From Chloroflexota bacterium (GTDB lineage: Bacteria; Chloroflexota; Anaerolineae; Anaerolineales; Villigracilaceae): a stretch of 55,754 nt of DNA. The notes beneath the pieces were generated by a model. That model did no database searches, was not told the origin of the DNA, and was given only the letters and a program-made list of their open reading frames with translations. Positions within the stretch are counted from its first letter, which is position 1; the number at the start of each line of letters is the position of its first letter. The DNA lies in the NCBI GenBank assembly GCA_024224815.1, contig JAAENC010000567.1, positions 1 through 55,754 on the forward strand, written 5' to 3'. Below, piece after piece: positions 24,903-33,619 of the stretch. Both the position numbers and the translations under genes were made by a program.

Positions 24903-26573
24903 TTACGCTCTATCTACTGCAATTTGCGTGTTATTTCTTAGGCGATAACTACCGTCTTTTGCCAAAACTTTATCAACAAATTGCTCTGGTACATCAACGA
25001 AGGTTTGGTTATCCTGGATGCTGATCGCGCCGATCACTTTGCCGGGGATATTGGCATGGTAGGCCAGTGTGCCCACAACTTCGCCCGGGCGAATGCCATC
25101 TGCGCGGCCTTTATCCAGACTTAGGCGGACCATACCGGCTTCGTGTGATTTTCGGGACGAGAAATCTGAGCGGTTGCGTTTCTTGCCGCGTCCTTTATCT
25201 CGATTATTGCGTGCGTTTCGCGTTCTATTTGGGTCACGGCGTGATTTGAAATCGCGTACGTCGCCGATATTCTCGATGGGGCGTTGTTTTTCGCTTTCGC
25301 GCACAATTCTCATCGCAGCGGCAGCAATTTCAAGAGGCTCGTGCCCTGCTTCGACCAATTCTTCGACCATTGTCATTTCGTTTGCATAGCGTCCGCGTCT
25401 TAGCCAGACTTCCATGCGGGTTACGAGTTGAGCTTTGCGTTTTTCCTGAATTTGGGCTTTGGTGGGCAGGTCAGCTTTTGTTTGTTTTTGACGGGTATAG
25501 CCTTCGATTCGGCGCAACATCCGATTTTCGCGCGGGGTGAGTAGTGAGATGGCGATTCCATCTTTTCCGGCGCGACCGGTGCGTCCGATTCGGTGGACGA
25601 AAACTTCGGGGTCGTCTGGCAGATCGTAGTTGAAAACGTGGGAGATGTCATCAATATCGAGACCACGTGCGGCCACGTCCGTTGCGACGAGGACTTGAAT
25701 CCGGTCATTTCTGAAACGGGACATAACGCGTTCGCGCGCATCCTGAGAGAGGTCTCCGTTTAACATTTCTGCGGAGAAGCCTCGAGTGGATAGTGCGCTG
25801 GAGAGTTCCCCTGTCCCGGCGCGGGTGCGGACAAAAACAAGTGCGCGGGTAATTTCTTCTGCTTCAAAAAGGCGGGTCATTGCAGCGAGTTTATCTCGTT
25901 GGTTGACGAGGTAATATCTTTGCTCGATCGCTGCAACGGTTAATTGTTTTTTCTTAATATTTACAGATTGCGGGTCATTGAGATATTTTGATGCCAATTT
26001 GCGGATTCCGGCTGGCATGGTGGCAGAGAAAAGAGCGATCTGACGTTGATTTGGGGTTGCGTCTAGAACAGTTTCGATATCATCAATAAAGCCCATACTG
26101 AGCATTTCATCTGCTTCGTCGAGGACGAGGGTGCGAATTGCGCTTAAGTCTAGGGATTTCTTTTTGAGCAGGTCGAGTAAACGCCCGGGGGTTCCGACGA
26201 CCACGTCTACGCCACGTTTGAGTGCGCCGATCTGGCGTCCGTAGGAGGATCCGCCATAAATCGAGAGAACGCGAACGCCGGTATAAGCACCGTATCCTTC
26301 CAATGCTTTAGCTACTTGCATGGCAAGTTCGCGGGTGGGGGAAAGGATCAGGGCTTGGGGTTTGCGTTGCCCGGGGATAAGATTTTGAAGAATGGGGAGG
26401 GCGAAGGCAGCGGTTTTGCCTGTGCCTGTTTGCGCCTGACCGATAACATCTGCGCCGGTCAGCATGATTGGAATCATTTGCGCCTGAATGGGGCTTGGCT
26501 CTGTGTAGCCGCGCTTTTCAAGGGCCTCCATCAGTTCGGGATGAAGGTTTAAATCTGAAAATTGGGTGGACAT
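24903..26573 (-). CDS. deaD: DEAD-box ATP-dependent RNA helicase (DeaD/CsdA type)
   Basis: 556 residues from the ATG at 26573-26571, preceded by TTTAGGAGACAAA; upstream in-frame codons are rejected. The core has AQTGTGKT, PTRELAMQ, DEAD (in VLDEADEML), SAT and HRIGRTGRAG. A basic Arg/Asn-rich linker (about 440-475) leads to a DbpA-like RNA-binding domain at the C-terminus (GMVRLSLDKGRADGIRPGEVVG...VPEQFVDKVL). Such helicases unwind structured mRNA and assist ribosome assembly, typically in the cold. A palindromic repeat sits in the leader and could itself be structured RNA. Confidence 0.93.
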   Translation of the reverse strand: MSTQFSDLNLHPELMEALEKRGYTEPSPIQAQMIPIMLTGADVIGQAQTGTGKTAAFALPILQNLIPGQRKPQALILSPTRELAMQVAKALEGYGAYTGVRVLSIYGGSSYGRQIGALKRGVDVVVGTPGRLLDLLKKKSLDLSAIRTLVLDEADEMLSMGFIDDIETVLDATPNQRQIALFSATMPAGIRKLASKYLNDPQSVNIKKKQLTVAAIEQRYYLVNQRDKLAAMTRLFEAEEITRALVFVRTRAGTGELSSALSTRGFSAEMLNGDLSQDARERVMSRFRNDRIQVLVATDVAARGLDIDDISHVFNYDLPDDPEVFVHRIGRTGRAGKDGIAISLLTPRENRMLRRIEGYTRQKQTKADLPTKAQIQEKRKAQLVTRMEVWLRRGRYANEMTMVEELVEAGHEPLEIAAAAMRIVRESEKQRPIENIGDVRDFKSRRDPNRTRNARNNRDKGRGKKRNRSDFSSRKSHEAGMVRLSLDKGRADGIRPGEVVGTLAYHANIPGKVIGAISIQDNQTFVDVPEQFVDKVLAKDGSYRLRNNTQIAVDRA

Positions 26574-26596
26574 TTTGTCTCCTAAATTGAGTTGTT

Positions 26597-26659
26597 TCAC
26601 CACGAAGGCACGAAGAAGCACAAAGTTTTTCTTTGTGTTCTTTGCCGTCTATGTGGTGA
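26597..26659. repeat. ACCACAAAGGACAC-family inverted repeat in the helicase leader
   Basis: TTCACCACGAAGGCACGAAG...GCACAAAG, TTTTT loop, CTTTGTGTTCTTTGCCG...GTGGTGA. The arms pair for most of their length. Related copies lie at 41621 and 42828. It starts 24 bases upstream of the deaD start codon. Confidence 0.8.
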
Positions 26660-26743
26660 CTAGGGTCTTGATACATCAGCTTTTCAGCCAATGCGCCTGT
26701 TCTTCAACAGTTGACCCGTCCCAAATTAAGAGCCACTCTGTTG

Positions 26744-26773
26744 CAAGAAAAACGCCCAATCTTGTTGGGCGTT
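26744..26773 (-). terminator. Intrinsic terminator after the DUF2235 gene
   Basis: On the minus strand AACGCCCAA, loop, TTGGGCGTTTTTC. It separates the DUF2235 transcript from deaD. The rest of the 285-base spacer between these two genes shows no further gene. Confidence 0.75.
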
Positions 26774-26858
26774 ACGAAAAAACCAAAACCAGAATAAAAG
26801 CTCCTCGCGGAGCGGACGGTAGTATAACACAGTTTTTTTAGATATTTTGCGGATGCGC

Positions 26859-28193
26859 TTATTCTTTCTTTTTTAACCAGCGCACTAAATCTCTTTTGAG
26901 TCTATTTTCGTGCCATCTGCCGCGCTCAAGCAATTTATTATAGTAGGCTTCGATATTCTTTATCTTTATGGCTCTACCATCAAAGGCCAATCTTTCTTGC
27001 CAATTTTTTTCATCATAATCGCGAATGGATATTTCTTCGCCTTCATATTCAAAATTGTCAACCCAAGGCTCAACCTCATGCTCAGGGAACTCTTCTAATA
27101 TCCAAGGCTTATATCCTTTAACTCGTTCTGCACGTTCCAAAACACTGGCATGAATTTTGGGCAAGCCAAAAGTTTCTTGCGCAGCTTTTGACCAACTTCT
27201 TTTCATCTCCGGGTATGCTCTACCCGCGCCAACGCGCGGCAAGTGAATATCATCTGTGGGGTCGGGGGCAACGCAAAAATTCCAATACTGGATTGAGCGC
27301 AAATAAAGCTTTACGCCGTGCGCGACAGCCTTTTGCAGCATCCACTCAAGTGTAATATCAGACAAACCCGGCTCTCTAAAACCACCACCTACGTCTGTGT
27401 GGGAACCGCTAAACCAGACTTGCTCCACTTTTTGATAATTCTCATTATAGGAATTCCAAATCGTTGGTTGAAACCACTTGCGGTCATCATCAATAGAAAG
27501 GGCATGATAGGCATTCTTGACACTGGGGTGAAGCGTAAAATCATGATAACGATGTTTCCACCCGGGGATAAAATTGACAAAAGTATCGATCACCGCAGCT
27601 GGCGCACCTAAAGCGGGGACAGTATCCCAAACGCCTAAAAATTCGATGGACGCCCACTGGTTTGGATGCTCGTGGACAAATTTCCCCGCTTTTTCATTTA
27701 GGGATGAACCCCTCGGGAGTACATCCGTGATTGGGTTTGCTTCCGCTATTTCGATCAACTGCTCTATTAAAAAGCTTTTTTCCTCTTCCGGCATCTCATT
27801 CTTTCGTTCTTCTCGACCAATTTTATAGAGCGCATAGGCTTTTTCTATCAATTCAGGGCGTGATTTTGGCAAAATTCCAAAATAGTGCATAAAATTAGCC
27901 AAACTTCTGACCGTTGCAGCCCCCCGGCTAAAGCCAAAGAGATAAATTTTATCGCCCGCATTATAGTTTTCGTAGATAAATTGATAGCATTCTAAAAGAT
28001 TCTCTGAAAAGCCAGCACCAGCGAGATTGCCCGTGATTTTATTGGTATCTGTACCAATACCGCGATCATAAAAAACGATCTGCCGCTCTGTGCGATCCTC
28101 CAGCATTCGCATTAACTTATAAACATTGGTATCGTGCCCTTTACCACCCTCTTGCCCTGTGCCGTCTGAAAGAACAATAATGTTTTTTGCCAT
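26859..28193 (-). CDS. DUF2235 alpha/beta hydrolase
   Basis: 444 residues. The N-terminal block VLSDGTGQEG...TNVYKL, the nucleophile elbow GFSRGA (residues 87-92) and the later WFSGSHTDVGGG are the defining DUF2235 motifs. DUF2235 proteins are serine hydrolases; some members are type VI secretion phospholipase effectors (Tle). Here there are no secretion-system genes nearby and no signal peptide, so a cytoplasmic lipase or esterase role is as likely. The C-terminal basic tail (RLKRDLVRWLKKKE) could bind membrane. Confidence 0.88.
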   Translation of the reverse strand: MAKNIIVLSDGTGQEGGKGHDTNVYKLMRMLEDRTERQIVFYDRGIGTDTNKITGNLAGAGFSENLLECYQFIYENYNAGDKIYLFGFSRGAATVRSLANFMHYFGILPKSRPELIEKAYALYKIGREERKNEMPEEEKSFLIEQLIEIAEANPITDVLPRGSSLNEKAGKFVHEHPNQWASIEFLGVWDTVPALGAPAAVIDTFVNFIPGWKHRYHDFTLHPSVKNAYHALSIDDDRKWFQPTIWNSYNENYQKVEQVWFSGSHTDVGGGFREPGLSDITLEWMLQKAVAHGVKLYLRSIQYWNFCVAPDPTDDIHLPRVGAGRAYPEMKRSWSKAAQETFGLPKIHASVLERAERVKGYKPWILEEFPEHEVEPWVDNFEYEGEEISIRDYDEKNWQERLAFDGRAIKIKNIEAYYNKLLERGRWHENRLKRDLVRWLKKKE

Positions 28194-28218
28194 AATATCC
28201 TCTTTGTTTAGGGTAAAT

Positions 28219-28413
28219 ATGCTAGATGTTATTGTGACACAAAACTATTTTAGCGACAAGCTCTTTTTGCGCAGAAAGGAATGGATATACCCCGAAAAGA
28301 ATCAGGCCTCGCAAAGATATGCTATAACACGCAGGTTAAATTTTTCTCCAAAAGAGAAATCCTATACGAAAGCATTTTTGGAGAAAAAACAATTTGGTAA
28401 ACTTGCTAAGTGA
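28219..28413 (+). CDS. Possible small basic protein upstream of the methyltransferase
   Basis: 64 residues from an ATG preceded weakly by TTAGGG. Lys- and Phe-rich (RRKEWIYPEKNQASQRYAITRRLNFSPKEKSYTKAFLEKKQ). No family was recognised. Its TGA overlaps the GTG start of the next gene (GTGA), which would allow translational coupling. It may instead be chance open frame in the divergent spacer from the DUF2235 gene. Confidence 0.3.
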   Translation: MLDVIVTQNYFSDKLFLRRKEWIYPEKNQASQRYAITRRLNFSPKEKSYTKAFLEKKQFGKLAK

Positions 28414-29288
28414 ATATAACCATATTAGAACGCGAATTTGATGAAATAGAACAAAACTTAGCTCTTTTTGAAGAGCCTAATTTTAGGATGCGCAAAGAAG
28501 CGCTCGATTTTGTGGCAACTATAGAGAAATTGAATTCTGATAATCTTGAACGAGCCCACTTAGAGAAGAAGGCACAAGAATTAAAAGAACGTTTATACGC
28601 GTTTAATGCAACTATTGCCGAAAAATGGCTTCTTCGCCTAAAAAGCGAAAAGCCAACACCAAAAGAGTTGGGAGCATGGTTTCAGCCTTATACAGAGTTT
28701 GTATCACAAAGATGGGGAGAGCCACATTACGGTTATGAGAATCTTGACTTTTTGTTAAATGAGATTTTGCTTCCTCTGCCGCACCCGAAAACTATCCTGC
28801 AGCCAGAGTACGGTATGGTGCGTTATGAGCCGACACCTGCCAGTGTAATAGTAGAGTTGACAGAGAGAATTACATTCACTGAGAATGATTATTTCTACGA
28901 TTTAGGGTCTGGGTTAGGAAAAATAACTTCGCTTATGCATTTACTGACAGGTACACGCTCTATGGGGGTGGAGTATCAGCCTACTTTTTGCACTTATGCT
29001 GCGCAACAGGCAAATAGACTATATTTGAAGGATGTGAAATATCTGAATGCCGATGCCCGTTATGTCGATTATACGGATGCCACAGTTTTCTTTTTCTTTA
29101 ATCCCTTTGGTGGCGTTATTTTTGACAGAGTACTTGAGCGGTTACGGTCTGAAGCAGAGCAGCGTGAAATAATTATTTCTTCGTATGGTAGCAGTTCGCA
29201 ACCTTTATCGGAGCTACCTTGGCTTGAATATATCCCGCCAATTAACAGTGACGAGAATGCCTTGGCAATTTTTAGAGGGCGAGCATAA
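28410..29288 (+). CDS. DOT1-like SAM-dependent methyltransferase
   Basis: 292 residues from a GTG at 28410. The N-terminal 110 residues are helical and charged. The C-terminal half is a class I methyltransferase fold: FYDLGSGLGKITSLMHLL holds motif I (about 160-178), then MGVEYQPTFCTYA (motif II acid), YLNADARYVDY, and FFFFNPFGGVIFDRVLE as the motif IV region. This order is that of the DOT1/H3K79-like and related bacterial methyltransferases. The target is not predictable; protein or small molecule are both possible. It is followed 75 bases later by the B12 riboswitch. Confidence 0.78.
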   Translation: MNITILEREFDEIEQNLALFEEPNFRMRKEALDFVATIEKLNSDNLERAHLEKKAQELKERLYAFNATIAEKWLLRLKSEKPTPKELGAWFQPYTEFVSQRWGEPHYGYENLDFLLNEILLPLPHPKTILQPEYGMVRYEPTPASVIVELTERITFTENDYFYDLGSGLGKITSLMHLLTGTRSMGVEYQPTFCTYAAQQANRLYLKDVKYLNADARYVDYTDATVFFFFNPFGGVIFDRVLERLRSEAEQREIIISSYGSSSQPLSELPWLEYIPPINSDENALAIFRGRA

Positions 29289-29363
29289 TAATTTTGGTGG
29301 AAAGTATATAAATTATGCTGGTAAAATACAGAGTATAGAACTTTATTAACTGATCCCCACTTT

Positions 29364-29492
29364 CAAGGTACCTCCACCCCCCGGATGGGAAGGTTTAATG
29401 GCGATACCGGTAACACTTATTTTCAAGTGAAGTCCGGTGCTGTCGCGCAACTGTAGTCCAGTGAAAACTGGAGAGCCAGGTCGCCCACCTTG
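29364..29492 (+). ncRNA. Cobalamin riboswitch aptamer
   Basis: CAAGGT (29364-29369) pairs with ACCTTG (29487-29492) to close the aptamer. Inside are GGATGGGAAGG, the conserved junction AAGTGAAGTCCGGTGCTGTCGC with GCAACTGTAG, and GAGCCAGGTCGCCCACC. These stand in the order expected for the B12 element. It lies in the 325-base leader of cobT; binding of adenosyl- or other cobalamin should lower expression. Confidence 0.93.
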
Positions 29493-29560
29493 ATTGGTTT
29501 CCACAAACCTCGCGGAAAGGAGGTGGAACGTCTCTGATTATTTATCTGATCTTATACGCT

Positions 29561-29586
29561 CCCCTGCTTTTTAAGCAGGGGATTTT
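29561..29586 (+). terminator. Riboswitch expression-platform terminator
   Basis: CCCCTGC, loop, GCAGGGG followed by ATTTT. It sits between the aptamer and cobT and is the likely switch output. A second hairpin (TTCCAC...GTGGAA, near 29500-29528) lies between them and may be the alternative structure. Confidence 0.85.
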
Positions 29587-29613
29587 GATTCTTATATCTT
29601 TTATGGAGGAAGA

Positions 29614-30663
29614 ATGTTACAGAGCATTATCGAAAAAATCGAGGGGCTAGACGAATCCGCTATGGCGGCAGCACGTTCTCGTCAAAGTACGTTAACGAAA
29701 CCCGCTGGCAGTTTGGGGAGGCTGGAAGAGCTTTCTATCCAATTGGCAGGAATAAGCGGAAAAGACATCCCGGAGATCAAAGATAAAGTCATTATTACGA
29801 TGGCTGGCGATCACGGTGTAGTCGAAGAAGGGGTAAGCGCTTTTCCACAAGAAGTTACGCCGCAAATGGTGATGAACTTTTTATACGGCGGCGCAGCGAT
29901 TAATGTTTTGGCAAAACATGTTGGCGCGCGAATCACAATTGTGGATATGGGCGTTGCCGCAGAGATGGAGTCTCACCCCGCATTAGTTGATAAGAAAATT
30001 GCTCAAGGCACAGCAAATATGACCAAAGGGCCGGCGATGACAACCGAAGAAGCCGAAAAAGCAATTCTTGCCGGTGTAGAAGTCGTTGAAGCGGAAATCA
30101 AAAAAGGCCTGGATATTGTCGGCACAGGCGATATGGGGATTGGTAATACAACGCCCTCTGCAGCGATTGCTGCTGCACTGACAGGAATTGAAGCAGCCAA
30201 ACTTGCCGGGCGCGGCACAGGTGTAGACGATGAAGGTCTAAAACGAAAAATTGACGCAATTGAACGCGCGCTAAAAGTTAATCAGCCTGACCCAAAAGAT
30301 GGCCTGGATATTCTCACCAAAGTTGGCGGTTTTGAAATTGCCGGTTTGGTCGGCGTCATTCTCGGTGCTGCCGCAAATCGCAAAGCAGTGATGGTCGATG
30401 GTTTTATCTCGACAGCAGCAGCGATGATTGCTGTTTCTATTGCGCCCAAATCACGCGCCTATCTAATTTCTGCACATCGCTCGCAAGAGTATGGACACAC
30501 GCAAATGCTCGAGTGGCTAGGACTAAAAGCGCTCGTCGATCTAGATTTCCGCCTCGGAGAAGGCACAGGCGCCGCGCTCGGTATATCTTTTGCTGAAGCG
30601 GCCTGTAAAATTCTGGCTGAAATGGCCACCTTCGCCGACGCTGGCGTTTCAGACAAAGAATAA
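29614..30663 (+). CDS. cobT: Nicotinate-nucleotide-dimethylbenzimidazole phosphoribosyltransferase
   Basis: 349 residues, the usual CobT length. Transfers phosphoribose from nicotinate mononucleotide to the lower-ligand base, making alpha-ribazole phosphate for the B12 nucleotide loop. Signatures are RQSTLTKPAGSLGRLEEL near the start, MAGDHGVVEEGVSAFPQEVTPQM, VGTGDMGIGNTTPSAAI, and a conserved Glu in RLGEGTGAAL near the end (catalytic base in the family). The start follows ATGGAGGAAGA. First gene of the riboswitch-controlled operon; its stop overlaps the cobS start (TAATG). Confidence 0.96.
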   Translation: MLQSIIEKIEGLDESAMAAARSRQSTLTKPAGSLGRLEELSIQLAGISGKDIPEIKDKVIITMAGDHGVVEEGVSAFPQEVTPQMVMNFLYGGAAINVLAKHVGARITIVDMGVAAEMESHPALVDKKIAQGTANMTKGPAMTTEEAEKAILAGVEVVEAEIKKGLDIVGTGDMGIGNTTPSAAIAAALTGIEAAKLAGRGTGVDDEGLKRKIDAIERALKVNQPDPKDGLDILTKVGGFEIAGLVGVILGAAANRKAVMVDGFISTAAAMIAVSIAPKSRAYLISAHRSQEYGHTQMLEWLGLKALVDLDFRLGEGTGAALGISFAEAACKILAEMATFADAGVSDKE

Positions 30664-31394
30664 TGACTACCCTGCTGGCTGCTTTTCAGTTTTTAACCAC
30701 CTTCCCGGCTGTCATTCGTCGCGCATTTACGGCCCAAGAGTTGGGCCGCGCAGTGGGCTTTTTCCCTCTCGTCGGATTGGCGCTGGGCGGCGTGCTTTAT
30801 GGCTTAAATAGCAGCCTGCAGCTTATCTTTCCAGCACCCGTAGTTGCTATTTTTATCCTTGTTATTTGGCTGCTACTCATTCGCGCCTTACATTTTGATG
30901 GATTTCTTGACAGTTGTGATGGCCTCTTTGGCGGATTCACACCCGAACGCCGTCTCGAAATCATGCGAGATTCACGCGTCGGCGCATTTGGTGTGGCAGG
31001 TGGCGGATTGCTACTACTGGCAAAATACGCCACAATCATCTCCCTCACGGATCGCACCGGATTTCTACTTGCTCCCCTTTTTGGACGCTGGGCTTTATCC
31101 CTCGCAGTTTTCTTTTTCCCTTACGCCCGCGAAAAAGGAATGGGTAGCGACATGAAAAAAAATGTGGGGATAACGCAAATAATACTGGCAACATTTACCA
31201 CCATTCTTGCCGCCTATCTCTTCGCCGGATGGTCTGGCTTGATAGCTTTAGCAATTTCTGGCATCGTGCTTTGGCTTGGAGCCGCTTTTATTTTGCGCCG
31301 CATTCCTGGCCTAACAGGTGATAGCTACGGCGCACTCTGCGAAATTGTAGAGCTTTTCACATTGCTCTTCTTCACAACAGGAATAACGCTATGA
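30663..31394 (+). CDS. cobS: Adenosylcobinamide-GDP ribazoletransferase
   Basis: 243 residues with about six transmembrane helices. Joins adenosylcobinamide-GDP to alpha-ribazole (phosphate) at the membrane, the last step of B12 assembly. Signatures are FLTTFPAV at the start, the metal-binding HFDGFLDSCDGLFGG (about residues 78-92) and RDSRVGAFGVAGG. A late GDSYGALCEIVEL completes the family pattern. Coupled by overlap to cobT before it and cobQ after it. Confidence 0.95.
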   Translation: MTTLLAAFQFLTTFPAVIRRAFTAQELGRAVGFFPLVGLALGGVLYGLNSSLQLIFPAPVVAIFILVIWLLLIRALHFDGFLDSCDGLFGGFTPERRLEIMRDSRVGAFGVAGGGLLLLAKYATIISLTDRTGFLLAPLFGRWALSLAVFFFPYAREKGMGSDMKKNVGITQIILATFTTILAAYLFAGWSGLIALAISGIVLWLGAAFILRRIPGLTGDSYGALCEIVELFTLLFFTTGITL

Positions 31395-32890
31395 CCGCAA
31401 AAGTCCTTGTCGTTTTAGGTACCAGCTCATCTGTCGGCAAAAGCTTACTCGTGGCAGGTTTATGTCATCTTTTTGCTAGGCGTGGTGTGCGTGTTGCGCC
31501 CTACAAAGCACAAAATATGTCTAATAATGCCGCTGTTTGCCCGGACGGCTCAGAAATTGGGCGAGCGCAAGCAACACAAGCCATTGCTTCGGGGCTGGAA
31601 CCGCACGTAGATATGAACCCGGTCCTGATTAAGCCCGAAGCCGATTCTCGCGCACAAGTTATCGTTAATGGCCGCCCCTGGAAAACACTCTCTGCCAAAG
31701 ACTATTATCCGAAAAAAGAGATTTTGTGGAAAGAAGCCACCTCTGCGCTGGATCGTTTGCGCGAGCAATATGAACTTGTGATAGTCGAAGGCGCTGGCAG
31801 CGCGGCCGAACTTAACTTAAGAAAAGGCGATATCGTCAACATGGCAATTGCCCGTTACGCAAAAGCTCCCGTATTGCTGGCTGGCGATATTGATCGTGGC
31901 GGCATTTTTGCCCAACTCATAGGCACCGTTTGGCTGCTCGAAGAAGAAGAACGCGAACTCGTCAAAGGCTTAATTGTCAATAAATTTCGCGGAGACATCA
32001 CCCTCTTTGAAGATGGCGTCAAAATTCTCGAAGAAAAAAGCAAAAACCCGGTCTTGGGCGTTCTCCCCTATTTACACGGCCTTTTTATCCCCGAAGAAGA
32101 TGCCGTTGCGCTCGAAAATCCTTTTGAAAAGAATAGCCCAAATACTGAAGCACTCGAAATCGTCGTTATCCATTTGCCCCGTATCGCCAACTTTGACGAT
32201 TTTGACCCGCTAAACGCCGAAGCAAATCTGCGTGTCCGTTATGTGGATAGCCCCGAGCAAATCGGCAACCCGGCGGCAATTATCATCCCGGGTACAAAAA
32301 GTACGATCAACGACCTAAATTGGCTGCGCTCGCAGGGATTTGAAAAAGTGATCCAAAAATACGCCCAAAATGGGGGAAGCGTTGTCGGGATTTGTGGCGG
32401 ATATCAAATGCTCGGCGAAATGATCCATGATCCGCAACATGTGGAATCAAAAGAAGATAGCGCCCCTGCTTTAGGCTTGCTACCGATTAATACAATTTTT
32501 GCCGGAGAAAAAGCAACACATCAGGCCAGCGCACAAATAGAAAATGGCCCGGGCTTTTTCGCCAATCTTGAAAACCAAAAAATCAGCGGATACGAAATCC
32601 ACATGGGGCGTACAGATAGCCAAAGTTCATGGCTAAAAATTACCGAACGTAGCAATCAATCTGTAAATGTCTTGGATGGCGCAAGCAGCAAAGATGGCAA
32701 AATTTGGGGCTGTTATATGCACGCTCTCTTCCAAAACGAAAATTTGCGACGGGCTTGGCTAAAAGACCTCGGCTGGGAAGAAAAAGAGGGAGAAAAAGAC
32801 CCCTTTGCAAGATCCCTAACCCGTTTGGCCGATACGCTGGAAGAAACACTGGATATGGCATATTTGGAGAAAATAATATGGGAAAACTGA
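31391..32890 (+). CDS. cobQ: Adenosylcobyric acid synthase (glutamine-hydrolysing)
   Basis: 499 residues. Amidates the b, d, e and g side chains of adenosylcobyrinic a,c-diamide, using glutamine and ATP. The N-terminal dethiobiotin-synthetase-like domain shows GTSSSVGKSLLV (Walker A), APYKAQNMSNNA and GDIDRGGIFAQLIGT. The C-terminal class I glutaminase domain has the nucleophile Cys in VGICGGYQMLG (near residue 336) and His in GCYMHALF. Starts inside the last codons of cobS and overlaps cobU by 13 bases. Confidence 0.96.
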   Translation: MTAKVLVVLGTSSSVGKSLLVAGLCHLFARRGVRVAPYKAQNMSNNAAVCPDGSEIGRAQATQAIASGLEPHVDMNPVLIKPEADSRAQVIVNGRPWKTLSAKDYYPKKEILWKEATSALDRLREQYELVIVEGAGSAAELNLRKGDIVNMAIARYAKAPVLLAGDIDRGGIFAQLIGTVWLLEEEERELVKGLIVNKFRGDITLFEDGVKILEEKSKNPVLGVLPYLHGLFIPEEDAVALENPFEKNSPNTEALEIVVIHLPRIANFDDFDPLNAEANLRVRYVDSPEQIGNPAAIIIPGTKSTINDLNWLRSQGFEKVIQKYAQNGGSVVGICGGYQMLGEMIHDPQHVESKEDSAPALGLLPINTIFAGEKATHQASAQIENGPGFFANLENQKISGYEIHMGRTDSQSSWLKITERSNQSVNVLDGASSKDGKIWGCYMHALFQNENLRRAWLKDLGWEEKEGEKDPFARSLTRLADTLEETLDMAYLEKIIWEN

Positions 32891-33453
32891 CCTTGCTTTT
32901 AGGCGGCGCACGTAGTGGGAAAAGCACCTTTGCCGAAAAACGAGCATTGGAAATTGGCGGCGAAAAGGTTTTGTATCTTGCTACATCCCAGATCAAAGAC
33001 GAAGAGATGGAAGAGCGGGTTATAAAGCACCGCGCTGAACGACCATCTACTTGGGAGACAGTAGAAGCTCCTCGAAACGTTGCGCAAGCCCTTCGTCAGG
33101 CGCGAAGCGAAGCATCCGTTATTTTATTAGACTGCATGACTTTTCTGGTTGCTAATCATTTAATGGATGCTGCTGCTCCTGAAGATGATCCATTTGATGA
33201 TCCCAGTGCAGATCCATTTGACCGAAAAATCGAAAAAGAAATCATTGCCGAAACCGAAGCATTAATCGCTTATATTCAGGAGACAGATGTCGAGATGATC
33301 GTTGTTTCTAACGAAGTTGGTTTGGGGCTTGTTCCCGCTTATGAGTTAGGGCGTGCCTATAGAGACGTTCTCGGGCGTGCAAATCAGATTTTGGCAAAAG
33401 ACGCTGATGAAGTGTTATTTCTTGTAGCGGGCCTGCCGATGAAGGTTAAATAG
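32878..33453 (+). CDS. cobU: Bifunctional adenosylcobinamide kinase / guanylyltransferase
   Basis: 191 residues from the ATG at 32878; the longer frame would run in a different frame through cobQ. P-loop GGARSGKSTFAE (residues 8-19), VLYLATSQIKDEEMEERVIKHRAERP (with the family's nucleotidylation region) and a late VSNEVGLGLVPAYELGRAYRDVLG. It phosphorylates adenosylcobinamide and attaches GMP, feeding CobS. An acidic insertion (PEDDPFDDPSADPF) is present. Last gene of the operon; with cobT, cobS and cobQ it covers late synthesis and salvage. Confidence 0.96.
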   Translation: MGKLTLLLGGARSGKSTFAEKRALEIGGEKVLYLATSQIKDEEMEERVIKHRAERPSTWETVEAPRNVAQALRQARSEASVILLDCMTFLVANHLMDAAAPEDDPFDDPSADPFDRKIEKEIIAETEALIAYIQETDVEMIVVSNEVGLGLVPAYELGRAYRDVLGRANQILAKDADEVLFLVAGLPMKVK

Positions 33454-33475
33454 GTGAGTTGAAATGAGAGAAGAA

Positions 33476-33584
33476 TCTGCGAGGAGCATGCACGCTCGCA
33501 CTCACGCATGTGGGTGTGCGACGTGGCAGTCTCATTACTAAAAACGAGATTACTTCGCCGAAAAGCATCGGCTCGCAAAATCGC
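33476..33584. repeat. TCATTGCGAG-family inverted repeat, copy D (with extra inner palindrome)
   Basis: TCTGCGAGGAGCATGCACGC...GCAGTCTCATTAC, spacer, GAGATTACTTCGCC...GGCTCGCAAAATC. A longer left arm than other copies contains its own small palindrome (ACGCATGTGGGTGTGCGACGT). Lies between convergent cobU and the glycerate kinase gene. Confidence 0.7.
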
Positions 33585-33619
33585 CTTTTTGTTATTTAAG
33601 TTACCCCCAAACTAAGCTG

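Noticed and set aside
26640-26730. Possible tRNA-like segment upstream of deaD.
   Set aside because: No cloverleaf arms or T-loop consensus could be traced; only repeat arms and AT-rich spacer.
26566-26841. Plus-strand frame over the deaD leader.
   Set aside because: It covers a palindromic repeat and a terminator and has no ribosome site or family pattern.
26859-28193. DUF2235 gene as evidence of a type VI secretion effector cassette.
   Set aside because: No VgrG, PAAR, adaptor or immunity-like lipoprotein neighbour. The family also occurs outside secretion systems.
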